NCBI GenBank assembly: GCA_030141605.1
Contig: JAQGDQ010000468.1
Location: 1 to 62,000, forward strand
DNA from: Tubiluchus corallicola
Taxonomy: Eukaryota; Priapulida; Priapulimorpha; Priapulimorphida; Tubiluchidae
Reading direction: 5' to 3'
Length of the DNA: 62,000 nt
In this document: positions 26,618-36,445 of the stretch, one piece after another
How positions within the stretch are numbered: position 1 is the first letter of the stretch
Layout: each line of letters starts with the position of its first letter
Notes under the pieces: model-generated
The model's input: only the letters and a program-made list of their open reading frames with translations
The model's database searches: none
Told to the model about the DNA's origin: nothing
Made by a program: the position numbers and the translations under genes

Positions 26618-28582
26618 ATGAGTGATACTAAAAATAACGAAGTGAATGGTGCTGCCGAATACTCGGCAGACAGTATTCAGGTACTGGAGGGACTGGAAGC
26701 CGTAAGAAAGCGCCCGGCAATGTATATAGGTGATGTAAATGTAAAGGGATTACATCACCTTGTTTATGAAGTAATTGACAACTCTATTGACGAAGCGCTT
26801 GCAGAACACTGTACAGACATCGGAATCATTATAAATGAAGACGACTCAGTTACCGTCATCGATAATGGGCGTGGAATCCCGACTGAACGTCACTCAAAAG
26901 AGAACAAATCTGCACTGGAAGTTGTAATGACTGTATTGCATGCAGGAGGGAAATTTGACAAAGACTCATATAAAGTATCAGGAGGACTTCACGGCGTAGG
27001 AGTCTCTTGTGTAAACGCACTATCTTCCTATTTAAGAGCAGAAGTACACAGAGAGGGCAAAATTTGGGAACAAGAATATGAAAAAGGTAAACCAAAAGGG
27101 GATGTAAAAATTATAGGAGACTCTGACAAAACAGGAACTATTATTACTTTTAAACCCGATAGCACCATATTTAGTACTACATCCTATAAATTTGATATCT
27201 TATCTGCGCGCCTGCGCGAACTTGCATTCCTAAATAAAGGCATTAAACTGTCTATAATTGACAAACGTAAAAAAAATGAAGAAGGCGACCACAAGAAAAT
27301 GGAATTCCTTTCTCAAAAAGGACTTTCCGAATTTGTGGAATACCTAGATGGAACGCGCGATGCCCTTATAGGTGAACCTATCCACATATCTACCCAAAAA
27401 AATGGTATCCCTGTGGAACTGGCTATGAGCTACAACTCATCTTTCACCGAAAACGTGTTCTCATATGTCAATAATATTAACACTATAGAGGGGGGAACCC
27501 ACCTTACAGGATTTAGGAGGGGGCTTACACGTACTCTGAAAAATTACGCAGAAAGCAGCGGTATGCTGCAAAAACTGAAGTTTGACATCAGTGGTGATGA
27601 CTTTCGTGAAGGACTAACATCTGTTATATCAGTTAAAGTTGCAGAACCACAATTCGAGGGCCAGACCAAAACAAAACTTGGAAACTCCGAAATAAGTGCT
27701 TCAGTAGATCAAGCTGTTAGTGAAATGTTAAACAACTATCTTGAAGAGCACCCCAAAGAGGCCAAAGTGATAGTAAGCAAAGTTGTTTTAGCAGCTCAAG
27801 CCAGACATGCAGCAAGAAAAGCACGTGAACTCGTACAACGAAAAACAGTACTTTCCGGTGGTGGATTGCCGGGAAAACTTGCAGACTGCTCAAAAAAAGA
27901 CCCTGAAAGTTGTGAAGTATTTCTGGTAGAGGGAGACTCTGCGGGTGGCACAGCAAAACAAGGAAGAGACAGACAGTTTCAGGCAATTCTTCCGCTTAGA
28001 GGGAAAATCCTGAATGTTGAAAAAGCAATGTCACATAAAGTCTTTGAAAGCGAAGAGATCAGAAACATCTACACAGCACTCGGAATTACAGTCGGAACAG
28101 AGGAGGATCAAAAAGCCCTCAATCTTGAAAAATTGCGATACCATAAAGTAGTTATTATGACGGATGCCGATGTCGATGGCTCACACATAGCAACTCTAAT
28201 TATGACATTCTTCTTTCGATATATGAAAGACCTTATCAAAAAAGGATACATCTATATTGCAACACCACCTCTTTACCTTATAAAAAAAGGGAAAAAAGAA
28301 GAATACTGCTGGACAGAACAACAACGTTTGCGGGCAATTGAATCACTGGCGAGCGGTGACGAAAAAGGAGTTCATACTCAACGCTATAAAGGATTGGGAG
28401 AGATGAACTCCGAACAGCTGTGGGATACCACCATGAACCCAGAAAAGCGTACATTACGCCAGGTTACAATAGAAAATGCAGCAGAAGCTGATCATATATT
28501 CTCAATGTTGATGGGGGATGATGTGCCACCCAGACGTAAATTTATTGAAGAAAATGCAACATACGCAAACATAGATGTTTAA
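26618..28582 (+). CDS. gyrB: DNA gyrase subunit B
   Basis: 654 residues, the usual size for GyrB without the proteobacterial insert. The GHKL ATPase domain shows RPAMYIGDV, EVIDNSIDEAL, VIDNGRGIPTE and VSGGLHGVGVSCVNALS. The TOPRIM domain has EVFLVEGDSAGGTAKQGRDR and MTDADVDGSHI, with its acidic metal ligands. The C-terminal block ends HTQRYKGLGEMNSEQLW and FIEENATYANIDV. With GyrA it introduces negative supercoils. No gyrA, dnaA or recF gene lies nearby. ParE is less likely in view of the C-terminal sequence. Confidence 0.97.
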   Translation: MSDTKNNEVNGAAEYSADSIQVLEGLEAVRKRPAMYIGDVNVKGLHHLVYEVIDNSIDEALAEHCTDIGIIINEDDSVTVIDNGRGIPTERHSKENKSALEVVMTVLHAGGKFDKDSYKVSGGLHGVGVSCVNALSSYLRAEVHREGKIWEQEYEKGKPKGDVKIIGDSDKTGTIITFKPDSTIFSTTSYKFDILSARLRELAFLNKGIKLSIIDKRKKNEEGDHKKMEFLSQKGLSEFVEYLDGTRDALIGEPIHISTQKNGIPVELAMSYNSSFTENVFSYVNNINTIEGGTHLTGFRRGLTRTLKNYAESSGMLQKLKFDISGDDFREGLTSVISVKVAEPQFEGQTKTKLGNSEISASVDQAVSEMLNNYLEEHPKEAKVIVSKVVLAAQARHAARKARELVQRKTVLSGGGLPGKLADCSKKDPESCEVFLVEGDSAGGTAKQGRDRQFQAILPLRGKILNVEKAMSHKVFESEEIRNIYTALGITVGTEEDQKALNLEKLRYHKVVIMTDADVDGSHIATLIMTFFFRYMKDLIKKGYIYIATPPLYLIKKGKKEEYCWTEQQRLRAIESLASGDEKGVHTQRYKGLGEMNSEQLWDTTMNPEKRTLRQVTIENAAEADHIFSMLMGDDVPPRRKFIEENATYANIDV

Positions 28583-28751
28583 AACTGCTTAACATACAGT
28601 AAAAAAACTCACTATTCCTCACTAAGTAGAATAGTAAAATAGCACAAACTCAACTAAAGATATACTGCTGAAAGCGACGGCTTTACCACCAAATAGCATA
28701 ACTCTGGCTTCACAGTAGCTTTGATTTTTAAAATGAACTTTTAACTTTGAC

Positions 28752-28865
28752 GAGACATTTACTGTGCTAAGTCCCTTTGATTAAAAATGAAAAAAGGCGA
28801 TGAAAACTACAGCTCGTTTATGTAAACGAGGATTTTAATAAAAATATAAATTTTGAAAAAGTCTC
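28752..28865 (+). repeat. Dispersed intergenic repeat with perfect inner hairpin
   Basis: 114 bp. It begins GAGACATTTACTGTGC, contains CTCGTTTATGTAAACGAG (a perfect 18-bp palindrome at the site of the usual CTTACTAATGTAAATGAG block) and ends TTTTGAAAAAGTCTC, 27 bp before the next start codon. The remainder of the 310-bp gap after gyrB shows only a small imperfect hairpin near 28610-28635. Confidence 0.78.
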
Positions 28866-28892
28866 GAAGAAACATAATCAAATCTCTGCCTT

Positions 28893-29555
28893 ATGAGCAT
28901 ATCAAATATACTATTTTGGAATGTTGATACTCAAATAGATTTTATGGAGCCATCTGGAAAGCTTTATGTCCCGGGTGCAGAAAAAATAAAACCTACTCTT
29001 GAAAAAATTACTCAATTTGCTAAAGACAACAACATACGGGTTATTAACACAGCCGACTACCACCACATAAACTCCCGTGAGCTGTCATCTAACCCCGACT
29101 ATAAAAAACGATACCCTCCACACTGCATGGCTGAAACAAAAGGAGCAGAGTATATTAAGGAGACCAATCCTGAAACACCTGCTATCGTGGACTGGAACAA
29201 AAGTGTTAAACTTACTTCCGATATAAAAGATATTTCCAAGTACAGAAATATTGTCATACGAAAAGATATTTTCGATGTTTTTGAGGGCAACCAGCACACC
29301 AAGGCAATACTTAAACTACTGGACCCTTCGGTAATATTTGTATATGGAGTTTCCAGTAATGTCTGTGTAGATATGGCAGTAGTAGGACTGGTAAAACAAA
29401 AACGAAAACTTTTCGTGATTAAGGATGCTATAAAAGAATTACCAAATTTACCTTTGCCATACGACAATTGGAATAAACTGGGGGTTAAAACAATCGATTT
29501 CTCAGAAGCAACTAAAATTATAGAAAATCTTTGCTCAGCTGAGAACAACAACTAA
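28893..29555 (+). CDS. Isochorismatase-like cysteine hydrolase (nicotinamidase type)
   Basis: 220 residues. The catalytic triad can be placed: Asp in FWNVDTQIDFM (residue 12 or 16), Lys in IVIRKDIFDVF and Cys in VYGVSSNVCVDMAVVGL. The TADYHH segment supplies the metal-binding Asp/His residues seen in nicotinamidases. It may turn nicotinamide into nicotinate for NAD salvage, but other amidases of this superfamily look alike. It converges on the map gene with only 15 bases between. Confidence 0.82.
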   Translation: MSISNILFWNVDTQIDFMEPSGKLYVPGAEKIKPTLEKITQFAKDNNIRVINTADYHHINSRELSSNPDYKKRYPPHCMAETKGAEYIKETNPETPAIVDWNKSVKLTSDIKDISKYRNIVIRKDIFDVFEGNQHTKAILKLLDPSVIFVYGVSSNVCVDMAVVGLVKQKRKLFVIKDAIKELPNLPLPYDNWNKLGVKTIDFSEATKIIENLCSAENNN

Positions 29556-29570
29556 AATCATACTCAACAG

Positions 29571-30347
29571 CTACTTGGCGCTATACTCACCACTAACATC
29601 TGTGAGGACCTCATACCCGGTATCAGTAACAAGCAAGGTGTGCTCAAATTGAGCTGAAAGCTTTTTGTCAATAGTTCTTGCAGTCCACTTATCCGCCATA
29701 TCAATTTTAACCTTTGCTTTACCCTGATTTATCATTGGCTCAATGGTAAACACCATTCCTGGCCTCATTTTCTCCCCACTATTTCTTCGTGCAGAATGAT
29801 CCACATGGGGGTCCTCATGAAACCGGATACCTATGCCATGCCCACAAAACTCGTACACTACACTATAACGCTTTGACCTTGCATACCTTGAAATAGCATG
29901 CCCTATATTGCCAAAATAATTTCCGGGACGCACCTGCTGTATCCCAAGAGACAAACAATGTTTTGCAGCATCAATAAGATCTGAAGCCTCCTTGCTAACA
30001 CTCCCTACTGTAAACATTGTACTGGTATCGCCAAAATACCCATCCAATATGGTGGTTACATCTATATTAAGAATATCCCCATCTCTCAATATTGTTTCCT
30101 CAGATGGTATCCCATGACAAACAACCTCATTCAGAGATATACAACATGACTTGGGATATCCTGAATAATTAAGGGTCGCAGGAACTGCGTTATTTCTTAC
30201 AATAAAATCATGAATCAAACCATTCAGATATTCAGTACTCACTCCCTCTTTTACATACTCTCTTATAAAAAGCAGAGCCTCTCCCGCAAGCTTAGAACTC
30301 TTTCTAATACCATCTATCTGCTCTTCACTCTTAATAATAATGCCCAT
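29571..30347 (-). CDS. map: Methionine aminopeptidase, type I
   Basis: 258 residues. Metal ligands of the pita-bread fold are seen: D in NIDVTTILDGYFGDTS (two Asp), His in CGHGIGIRFHEDP and Glu in VFTIEPMIN and in QFEHTLLV. The enzyme removes the initiator Met from new proteins in the cytoplasm. There is no N-terminal zinc-finger extension, so it is the short bacterial form. It starts at ATG 30347. Confidence 0.96.
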   Translation of the reverse strand: MGIIIKSEEQIDGIRKSSKLAGEALLFIREYVKEGVSTEYLNGLIHDFIVRNNAVPATLNYSGYPKSCCISLNEVVCHGIPSEETILRDGDILNIDVTTILDGYFGDTSTMFTVGSVSKEASDLIDAAKHCLSLGIQQVRPGNYFGNIGHAISRYARSKRYSVVYEFCGHGIGIRFHEDPHVDHSARRNSGEKMRPGMVFTIEPMINQGKAKVKIDMADKWTARTIDKKLSAQFEHTLLVTDTGYEVLTDVSGEYSAK

Positions 30348-30381
30348 TCACTAAAAAACTTTTTCAAACAAATAGTAAAAA

Positions 30382-30419
30382 AAAACCTATGCAAAAGTGG
30401 ATAAATAAAGACTCAAATC
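30382..30419 (+). repeat. Possible short derivative of the dispersed repeat
   Basis: AAAACCTATGCAAAAGTGG resembles the left end, followed by ATAAATAAAGACTC, which resembles the inner block. The right end is not seen. The assignment is uncertain because the region is AT-rich. Confidence 0.35.
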
Positions 30420-30473
30420 AAAACAATCAAAAGCATCATCCAAAAGATAGGCTCAATTAAGTAAAACTAAGGA

Positions 30474-31583
30474 CTACTTGAGCTCATATCCCCATCTGTC
30501 AAAAACAAAACCCCAGTGCTTGTTTACTATATCTACTGTAGCCGGATCATAACTGTACCTGTTCTTCCTATAGCCTTTCTTGGCATTAATATAATCTACA
30601 ATTGAGGAAGAAGCCTTCTCAAAACCTGCAATCTTTAACCTATCATATATTACCTCTGTTATACTCAGGGGATCAGATTCAAAATCCTCAAACTTTACCT
30701 CTAAAAGATTGCACTCAGGGATAATATTCTTGTCGCTTTCATACTTCACATATAACTTTTTATACACCTCCAGTATGGTATGCTCCATCTTCTCAGATGT
30801 AAACTCCTGAAACTTCAAAGGCTTAATAGTATTGCAGAAAAAATTACGTGTCGATTCGAAAACCGTATAAGGGTTGCGCATTAAATAAATAAACTTAGCA
30901 TTTGGGAAAATCTTTAGTAACTGGGGGACTCTCCCTGTATGAGGAGGATTCTTCGACAAAAAGCGGGTACCTCCAGTGTTGTACATTGATGTCTTAATCA
31001 ATCTTACAAACTCTTTCTTAAAAATGTCAAGCTCACTATCTGTAATCCCTTTGAAAAGAAGATACTTCTCACAATACTCCAACACATCATTAGGGAAAAA
31101 CCAAAAATTATAGTAGCTGTAAGGCATAATATTTGCCAATGCAAACTCTTCTTCTTGTGGTTGGTCAGCAGATAGCTCCATATTGTCTGTTGGACGCCTA
31201 TCCGGCATAATTCTGCTCAACACATACTTAAAAAGTGGCTGTCCCCACATTACAAGATTTGGAAAAACTGTCTGATAGGTGGTGTTATACGCAAACTGTC
31301 GATCTTGTGCCAGTACATTGTGTAAAAATGTTGTGCCACTCCTCCAGTGCCCCAATATAAAAACAGGATCATCTTCCATCTCCACCAAGGCTGATCTCTT
31401 CCTGTACAACCTGTCTTCAAAAGGCTGAAAGGAACTTAACAACCTACACACAAAACGAGTACGATTAAACAATCCCCTGTACCTTTCATCCATCTCCCGC
31501 CCTTTGGTAATTGCCTTAAAATTGTCCCACCGGCTACCTATAAGCGTATTTACCGGGAAACGTGTAAAATCAAACCGCGCCAT
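30474..31583 (-). CDS. Sulfotransferase family protein
   Basis: 369 residues. The 5'-phosphosulfate loop is clear in FILGHWRSGTTFLHNVLAQD (about residues 73-92) and the 3'-phosphate region in FIYLMRNPYTVFESTRNFF. The C-terminal part has EVKFEDFESDPLS, also usual for this group. It likely transfers sulfate from PAPS to a lipid or sugar; some gut Bacteroidota use related enzymes on sterols or sphingolipids. The acceptor is not visible from context. It starts at ATG 31583 and is divergent from the M20 peptidase gene. Confidence 0.9.
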   Translation of the reverse strand: MARFDFTRFPVNTLIGSRWDNFKAITKGREMDERYRGLFNRTRFVCRLLSSFQPFEDRLYRKRSALVEMEDDPVFILGHWRSGTTFLHNVLAQDRQFAYNTTYQTVFPNLVMWGQPLFKYVLSRIMPDRRPTDNMELSADQPQEEEFALANIMPYSYYNFWFFPNDVLEYCEKYLLFKGITDSELDIFKKEFVRLIKTSMYNTGGTRFLSKNPPHTGRVPQLLKIFPNAKFIYLMRNPYTVFESTRNFFCNTIKPLKFQEFTSEKMEHTILEVYKKLYVKYESDKNIIPECNLLEVKFEDFESDPLSITEVIYDRLKIAGFEKASSSIVDYINAKKGYRKNRYSYDPATVDIVNKHWGFVFDRWGYELK

Positions 31584-31725
31584 ATAAAACCTCTATTCTT
31601 ATGAACTCTATTAACAAAAGTAACACTCTAAACTGTAAGCCAAATATAATGCACATCTTTACAACACTCACAACAACACCAGTACATAAACAAAACCCGT
31701 AACCACTTTGCTCAAAAACAAAACC

Positions 31726-31866
31726 AGGCCTTTGCAAAGCAAAGTATTTTAGCTTAGATTAAGGAAAAATTCTATGAAAAACCACTCCTCGTTGGCACAA
31801 ATAAAGGCCCTATAAAAAGATTTCGACAAAAATACTATCTAAAAAGATGAGTTTCGTAAAAGTCTC
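31726..31866 (+). repeat. Dispersed intergenic repeat
   Basis: 141 bp. Left end AGGCCTTTGCAAAGCAAAGT, then TCTATGAAAAACCACTCCTC, TAAAAAGATGAGTTTCGT and right end AAAAGTCTC. It occupies most of the right half of the 331-bp gap between the divergent sulfotransferase and M20 genes. The left half shows nothing. Confidence 0.85.
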
Positions 31867-31914
31867 GCTACTTCTAAAAAATTATTTTACTTTAGTGGAG
31901 CTAAAAAAAAAATT

Positions 31915-33279
31915 ATGAACTACATTGATAAATACATTGAAAAAAACAAGGAGCGATTCCTTGAAGAGCTATTCGAACTAATACGAATCCCATCTGTTAG
32001 CTCTATTGCAGAACATAAACCTGACATGTATAAAGCCGCCGAATACTGGAAAAAAATTCTGCTTCAGGCAGGAGTAGATAAGGCAGAAGTATACGAGACA
32101 GACGGCAACCCGGTTACTTATGGGGAAAAAATTATTGACCCGACAAAACCGACAGTGTTGGTTTACAGCCATATGGATGTTATGCCCGTTGACCCAATCG
32201 AAAAATGGGAAACAAATCCATTCGAGCCTGTAATTAAAAATGGTAAAATATGGGCTCGCGGTGCTGATGATGACAAAGGGCAGGGATTTATGCATGCCAA
32301 AGCCTTTGAGCTAATGGTAAAAACAGACACCCTGCCGTGCAATGTGAAATTTATGATAGAGGGAGAAGAAGAGATCGGATCACCAAACCTCGGTAAGTTT
32401 TGTAAAAAGAACAAAAATATGCTAAGCGCGGATGTAATACTTGTATCAGATACATCAATGATTGCTTCTGACATACCCTCTATAACTACCGGACTGAGAG
32501 GACTGGCATACTGGCAAATGGAGGTAACCGGCCCCGACCACGATCTCCACTCAGGAGTATTTGGGGGAGCCGTAGCAAACCCAATAAATATATTATGTAA
32601 AATGCTTGCGGGGGTGCTAAATGAAAATAACAAAATAACAATTCCCGGTTTTTATGACGATGTACTGGAAATAACAGCAGAAGAAAGGGCTAAACTGGCA
32701 GAAGCGCCATTTAACGAAAAAGAGTATAAAAAAGCAATTAACGTACAGGCTCTTTCTGGAGAAAAAGGCTACAGCACCAACGAACGTACTGGCATACGCC
32801 CGTCATTTGACGTATGTGGTATTTGGGGTGGATATACCGGTGAAGGAGCCAAAACGGTGCTGCCCTCAAAAGCATATGCAAAGATTAGCTGTAGACTGGT
32901 ACCCAACCAAAATCATGAAAAAATAGCAAAACTACTTGCGGAGCATCTAAAATCCACCGCCCCGGAATGTGTAACGGTTAAGATAGAACCACTTCATGGT
33001 GGGCAAGCCTATGTATGCCCCATAGATATGCCATCATACAGGGCAGCAGAAAAAGCTTACAAAGAAGTATTTGGCAGACAGCCCGTACCAGTAAGAAGTG
33101 GCGGAAGTATACCAATCATATCAACATTTGAAAACATACTAAATATAAAATCAATACTAATGGGGTTTGGATTGGAATCAGATGCCATTCATTCGCCAAA
33201 TGAAAACTATCCGCTGGAAAGCTTTTACAAAGGAATTAAAACAATTCCACTGTTCTATAAACACTTTGCTGAAGGGTAA
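31915..33279 (+). CDS. M20-family dipeptidase
   Basis: 454 residues. Metal ligands of the M20 fold are present: His/Asp in VYSHMDVMPVDP, Asp in ARGADDDKGQ, Glu pair in IEGEEEIGSPNL, Asp in LVSDTSM and the late His in DAIHSPNE. The lid domain carries GPDHDLHSGVFGG, as in the dipeptidase/carnosinase-like branch. It probably splits dipeptides in the cytoplasm; no signal peptide is seen. A terminator-like hairpin follows the stop codon. Confidence 0.93.
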   Translation: MNYIDKYIEKNKERFLEELFELIRIPSVSSIAEHKPDMYKAAEYWKKILLQAGVDKAEVYETDGNPVTYGEKIIDPTKPTVLVYSHMDVMPVDPIEKWETNPFEPVIKNGKIWARGADDDKGQGFMHAKAFELMVKTDTLPCNVKFMIEGEEEIGSPNLGKFCKKNKNMLSADVILVSDTSMIASDIPSITTGLRGLAYWQMEVTGPDHDLHSGVFGGAVANPINILCKMLAGVLNENNKITIPGFYDDVLEITAEERAKLAEAPFNEKEYKKAINVQALSGEKGYSTNERTGIRPSFDVCGIWGGYTGEGAKTVLPSKAYAKISCRLVPNQNHEKIAKLLAEHLKSTAPECVTVKIEPLHGGQAYVCPIDMPSYRAAEKAYKEVFGRQPVPVRSGGSIPIISTFENILNIKSILMGFGLESDAIHSPNENYPLESFYKGIKTIPLFYKHFAEG

Positions 33280-33308
33280 TAAGAGAGACTATTAACAAAA
33301 TAACCTAA

Positions 33309-33355
33309 AAAACAGGTAAAGCATGTATCATACGCATGCCTTATCTGTTTTTTTT
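33309..33355 (+). terminator. Intrinsic terminator after the M20 dipeptidase gene
   Basis: AACAGGTAAAGCATG and CATGCCTTATCTGTT form an imperfect stem around a short loop, followed by a run of eight T (33348-33355). Confidence 0.75.
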
Positions 33356-33377
33356 ATGTTTTAGCGGGTAATAGATT

Positions 33378-33519
33378 AAAACCTTTGCAAAGAAAAATAT
33401 TTTGGCTCAGACTGAGGAAAGGCTCAATGAAAAGCCTCAACTTAATAATGTAAATGAAGAGCTTAAAAGAGAGCTCCGAAGAAAACATTAATAAAAAAGA
33501 CGAACTATGCAAAAACTTC
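33378..33519 (+). repeat. Dispersed intergenic repeat
   Basis: 142 bp. Left end AAAACCTTTGCAAAGAAAAA, then ATTTTGGCTCAGACTGAGGA, TTAATAATGTAAATGAAGAG, ACATTAATAAAAAAGACG and right end TGCAAAAACTTC. A small hairpin AGGCT / AGCCT is seen inside. The gap to the glutamine synthetase gene (33280-33686) otherwise holds only the terminator. Confidence 0.87.
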
Positions 33520-33686
33520 AATATTTTACCATAAACAAAACAATTACACGTCATTTTTCAATAGGTCAACATGAAAAAAAACATCAAATTCCACGTCTAT
33601 ACCCCCCAAAAAACACACCCATTTCTAAAAATTTTATATATTTAGCCAACTTTAATAATAAAAATAAATAAACACATTAAAACACT

Positions 33687-35876
33687 ATGTCTCAATTTAG
33701 ACTGAAAGCTTTAGAAACACTGCTTCAAAGGCAACCCATCGCGGTAAAAAGAGAAAAAAAACTGACCTCAGACTACTATGGATCTCTTGTGTTCGACAGA
33801 AAAAAAATGAAAAAATACCTGTCGAGAGAAGCGTACAGCGCAGTTATTGATGCTATAGACAATGGCACCACTATCGACAGAAAAGCGGCAGACGATGTTG
33901 CAACAGGGATGAAAGCCTGGGCCATGGAAAATGGAGCCACACACTACTCCCACTGGTTCCACCCACTAACTGACGGAACCGCAGAAAAACATGATGCATT
34001 TATTGATCATGATAACGCAGGAGGAGTGGTTGAGACATTCTCAGGAAAACTACTTGCTCAGCAAGAGCCGGATGCATCCTCCTTTCCCAGTGGCGGAATA
34101 CGCCAAACCTTCGAAGCGCGCGGCTATACAGCATGGGATGTAAGCTCACCCGCATTTATCATCGGAACTACACTAACCATTCCCACAATATTTGTATCAT
34201 ACACAGGGGAATCTCTTGATTACAAATCTCCCCTTCTGAAGGCATTAAACACCATCGACAAAGCAGCCGTTGATGTTTGTCACTACTTCGACAAAAATGT
34301 GAAAAAAGTACATGCAAATCTGGGGTGGGAACAGGAGTACTTTCTTATTGACGAAGGGCTTTATTACGCACGTCCCGACCTTATGCTCACCGGACGTACA
34401 CTGATGGGACACGCATCTTCAAAAGACCAGCAATTGGATGATCATTACTTCGGATCAATACCGGAGCGAGTAGGATCTTTTATGGTAGACTTTGAAAACG
34501 AAGCATATAAACTTGGCATTCCAATAAAAACACGCCATAATGAAGTTGCCCCAAACCAATTCGAAGTTGCCCCTATCTTTGAAGAGGCCAACCTGGCAAA
34601 TGATCACAACCAGTTAATAATGATTCTGATGAAAAAGATAGCACGCCACCACGGGCTGAGGGTGCTCTTTCACGAAAAACCATTTTCCGGTATCAACGGC
34701 TCGGGAAAACACAACAACTGGTCGCTGGCTACAGATACAGGCGTGAACCTCTTTGCCCCAGGGAAAAACCCAAAATCAAATATGCAATTCCTAACATTTG
34801 TTATAAACACACTAAAAGCTGTTTATGACAATCAGGACCTTATTCGTGCATCAATAGTATCAGCAGGGAATGCACACCGCCTGGGTGCAAATGAAGCCCC
34901 ACCTGCAATTATATCGGCATTTCTGGGATCGGAAGTTGGAAAAATGTTAGATATCCTTGAACAGTCGGTTAGTGATCACAAGATGACCCCCGATGAAAAA
35001 ACAGCCCTGAAGTTGGACATTGGGCGTATCCCCGAAATACTGCTCGACAACACCGATCGCAACCGTACATCACCATTCGCCTTCACGGGAAATCGCTTTG
35101 AATTTCGTGCAGTCGGCTCAACAGCAAACTGTGCGTCTGCAATGATTGTGCTAAATGCTGCACTGGCCAAGCAGTTGAAACAGTTCAAAACAGACACTGA
35201 TACAATTATTGAGAACGGAGTAAAAAAAGATGAAGCCATACTGCAAGTACTTAAAAAATACATTATAGAATGTAAACCTATACGTTTCGATGGTAACGGG
35301 TATAGCGATGAATGGATAAAAGAGGCAAAAAATCGCGGGTTGACAAATATTTATAATGTTCCCGCCGCCCTCGATGCTTACCTGTCTGAAAGCTCCAAAA
35401 AGCTACTCTCTGAATTAGGTATACTCAGTGAAACTGAACTGGAAGGACGTACAGAAGTTGAATTTGAAAAGTTTACAATGAAAGTGCAGATCGAAGCACG
35501 TGTACTTGGAGACCTGGCTATTAACCATATCGTACCAACTGCCGTGCAGTATCAAACCATGCTTATCCAGAATGTCCGAGGACTTAAAGATATACTCTCA
35601 GATGTCGAATATAAAAACCTGGCATCCAATAGGCTTGAGCTTATTAAAACCATATCGGACCATATCGCTATAATAAAAACAAAAGTTGACGAAATGGTAG
35701 AAGCGCGTAAAATAGCTAACATAATAGCAGAAGGGCGTGAAAAAGCTTTTGCATATGACAAAACAGTTCGTCCATATCTGGATAGCATACGCTACCACAT
35801 AGACAAACTTGAACTCATTGTCGACAACAAACTATGGCCGCTACCTAAGTATCGCGAACTGCTCTTTGCAAGATAG
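33687..35876 (+). CDS. glnN: Glutamine synthetase type III
   Basis: 729 residues, the size of GSIII and much longer than GSI. Typical GSIII blocks are present: SHWFHPLTDGTAEKHD, FPSGGIRQTFEARGYTAWD, the metal/glutamate site NLGWEQEYFLIDEGLYYARPDL, KTRHNEVAPNQFEVAPIFEEAN and the ATP-site FSGINGSGKHNNWSLATDTG, then NRTSPFAFTGNRFEFRAVGS. It makes glutamine from glutamate, ammonia and ATP and is the main enzyme of its kind in many Bacteroidota. It is a single-gene unit with its own terminator. Confidence 0.97.
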   Translation: MSQFRLKALETLLQRQPIAVKREKKLTSDYYGSLVFDRKKMKKYLSREAYSAVIDAIDNGTTIDRKAADDVATGMKAWAMENGATHYSHWFHPLTDGTAEKHDAFIDHDNAGGVVETFSGKLLAQQEPDASSFPSGGIRQTFEARGYTAWDVSSPAFIIGTTLTIPTIFVSYTGESLDYKSPLLKALNTIDKAAVDVCHYFDKNVKKVHANLGWEQEYFLIDEGLYYARPDLMLTGRTLMGHASSKDQQLDDHYFGSIPERVGSFMVDFENEAYKLGIPIKTRHNEVAPNQFEVAPIFEEANLANDHNQLIMILMKKIARHHGLRVLFHEKPFSGINGSGKHNNWSLATDTGVNLFAPGKNPKSNMQFLTFVINTLKAVYDNQDLIRASIVSAGNAHRLGANEAPPAIISAFLGSEVGKMLDILEQSVSDHKMTPDEKTALKLDIGRIPEILLDNTDRNRTSPFAFTGNRFEFRAVGSTANCASAMIVLNAALAKQLKQFKTDTDTIIENGVKKDEAILQVLKKYIIECKPIRFDGNGYSDEWIKEAKNRGLTNIYNVPAALDAYLSESSKKLLSELGILSETELEGRTEVEFEKFTMKVQIEARVLGDLAINHIVPTAVQYQTMLIQNVRGLKDILSDVEYKNLASNRLELIKTISDHIAIIKTKVDEMVEARKIANIIAEGREKAFAYDKTVRPYLDSIRYHIDKLELIVDNKLWPLPKYRELLFAR

Positions 35877-35915
35877 GAGGTGTAAACCACTTACAGAACA
35901 AAAAATTTGATCAAA

Positions 35916-35962
35916 ATAGGGGGCTGCCGAAAATTCCTTTTAAAGCAGCCCCCTATATTTTT
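35916..35962 (+). terminator. Strong intrinsic terminator after glnN
   Basis: ATAGGGGGCTGC (35916-35927) and GCAGCCCCCTAT (35945-35956) form a perfect 12-bp stem. T-rich on the right and A-rich on the left, so it may act in both directions. Confidence 0.9.
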
Positions 35963-36030
35963 ATCTCAACAAAAATTAACTCTTAAGGAGCGACTAACTA
36001 AAGGAGGACTTACAGTATCTAACCATATTA

Positions 36031-36170
36031 AGCCCTTTCCAAAATGAAAACACCTTGGCTATCGCTGAAAATACCCAGTGAAGACTTTCAGTCCGCTCGC
36101 ATAAATGAAGGCTTTGAACAAGGCTCCCTCGAAAACCACCAATACAAAAGACAAACTCTGCAAAGGCTTT
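36031..36170 (+). repeat. Dispersed intergenic repeat
   Basis: 140 bp, a diverged copy. Left end AGCCCTTTCCAAAATG, then CACCTTGGCTATCGCTGAAA, GCATAAATGAAGGCTTTGAA and right end CTCTGCAAAGGCTTT. It lies between two convergent genes. Confidence 0.7.
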
Positions 36171-36371
36171 AAACCTTAACCCTATGCACAGCAGGATACC
36201 CTCCATTTCTTCTATATCGTTAAAATGATACTGGGGGCATAAAAAAGAGAAAACCGACAGGAAATTAGCAAACTGCTTTCTTACATTAACCAGACACCCT
36301 GCATTTTAGCGAAATAAAAAAACGAACCTCGGACCTTATGCCTTTTCTATCAAGGGTAAAAAAGTATACAT

Positions 36372-36406
36372 AAAAAAAGCTGCCCCAAAATTACTTTTGA
36401 GACAGC
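36372..36406 (-). terminator. Intrinsic terminator of the chitinase gene
   Basis: On the minus strand a stem GCTGTCTCAAAA / TTTTGGGGCAGC (two mismatches) is followed by seven T (36378-36372). It lies 40 bases after the chitinase stop codon. Confidence 0.75.
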
Positions 36407-36445
36407 CCTTCTTGAACTATTGAGTTATAAAAAAATAAACCTTTA

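Larger units (their letters stand above)
35877..36445. other. Convergent intergenic stretch between glnN and chitinase
   Basis: 569 bp without a gene. It contains the glnN terminator, a dispersed repeat (36031-36170) and, at the far side, the terminator of the chitinase gene on the minus strand. The part from 36190 to 36370 shows nothing recognisable. Confidence 0.7.

Noticed and set aside
28605-28640. Hairpin ACTATTC / GAATAGT after gyrB as a terminator.
   Set aside because: The stem is short and AT-rich and no T-run follows.
35994-36206. 70-codon minus-strand frame between glnN and the chitinase.
   Set aside because: It is wholly made of the dispersed repeat, and other copies do not keep the frame.
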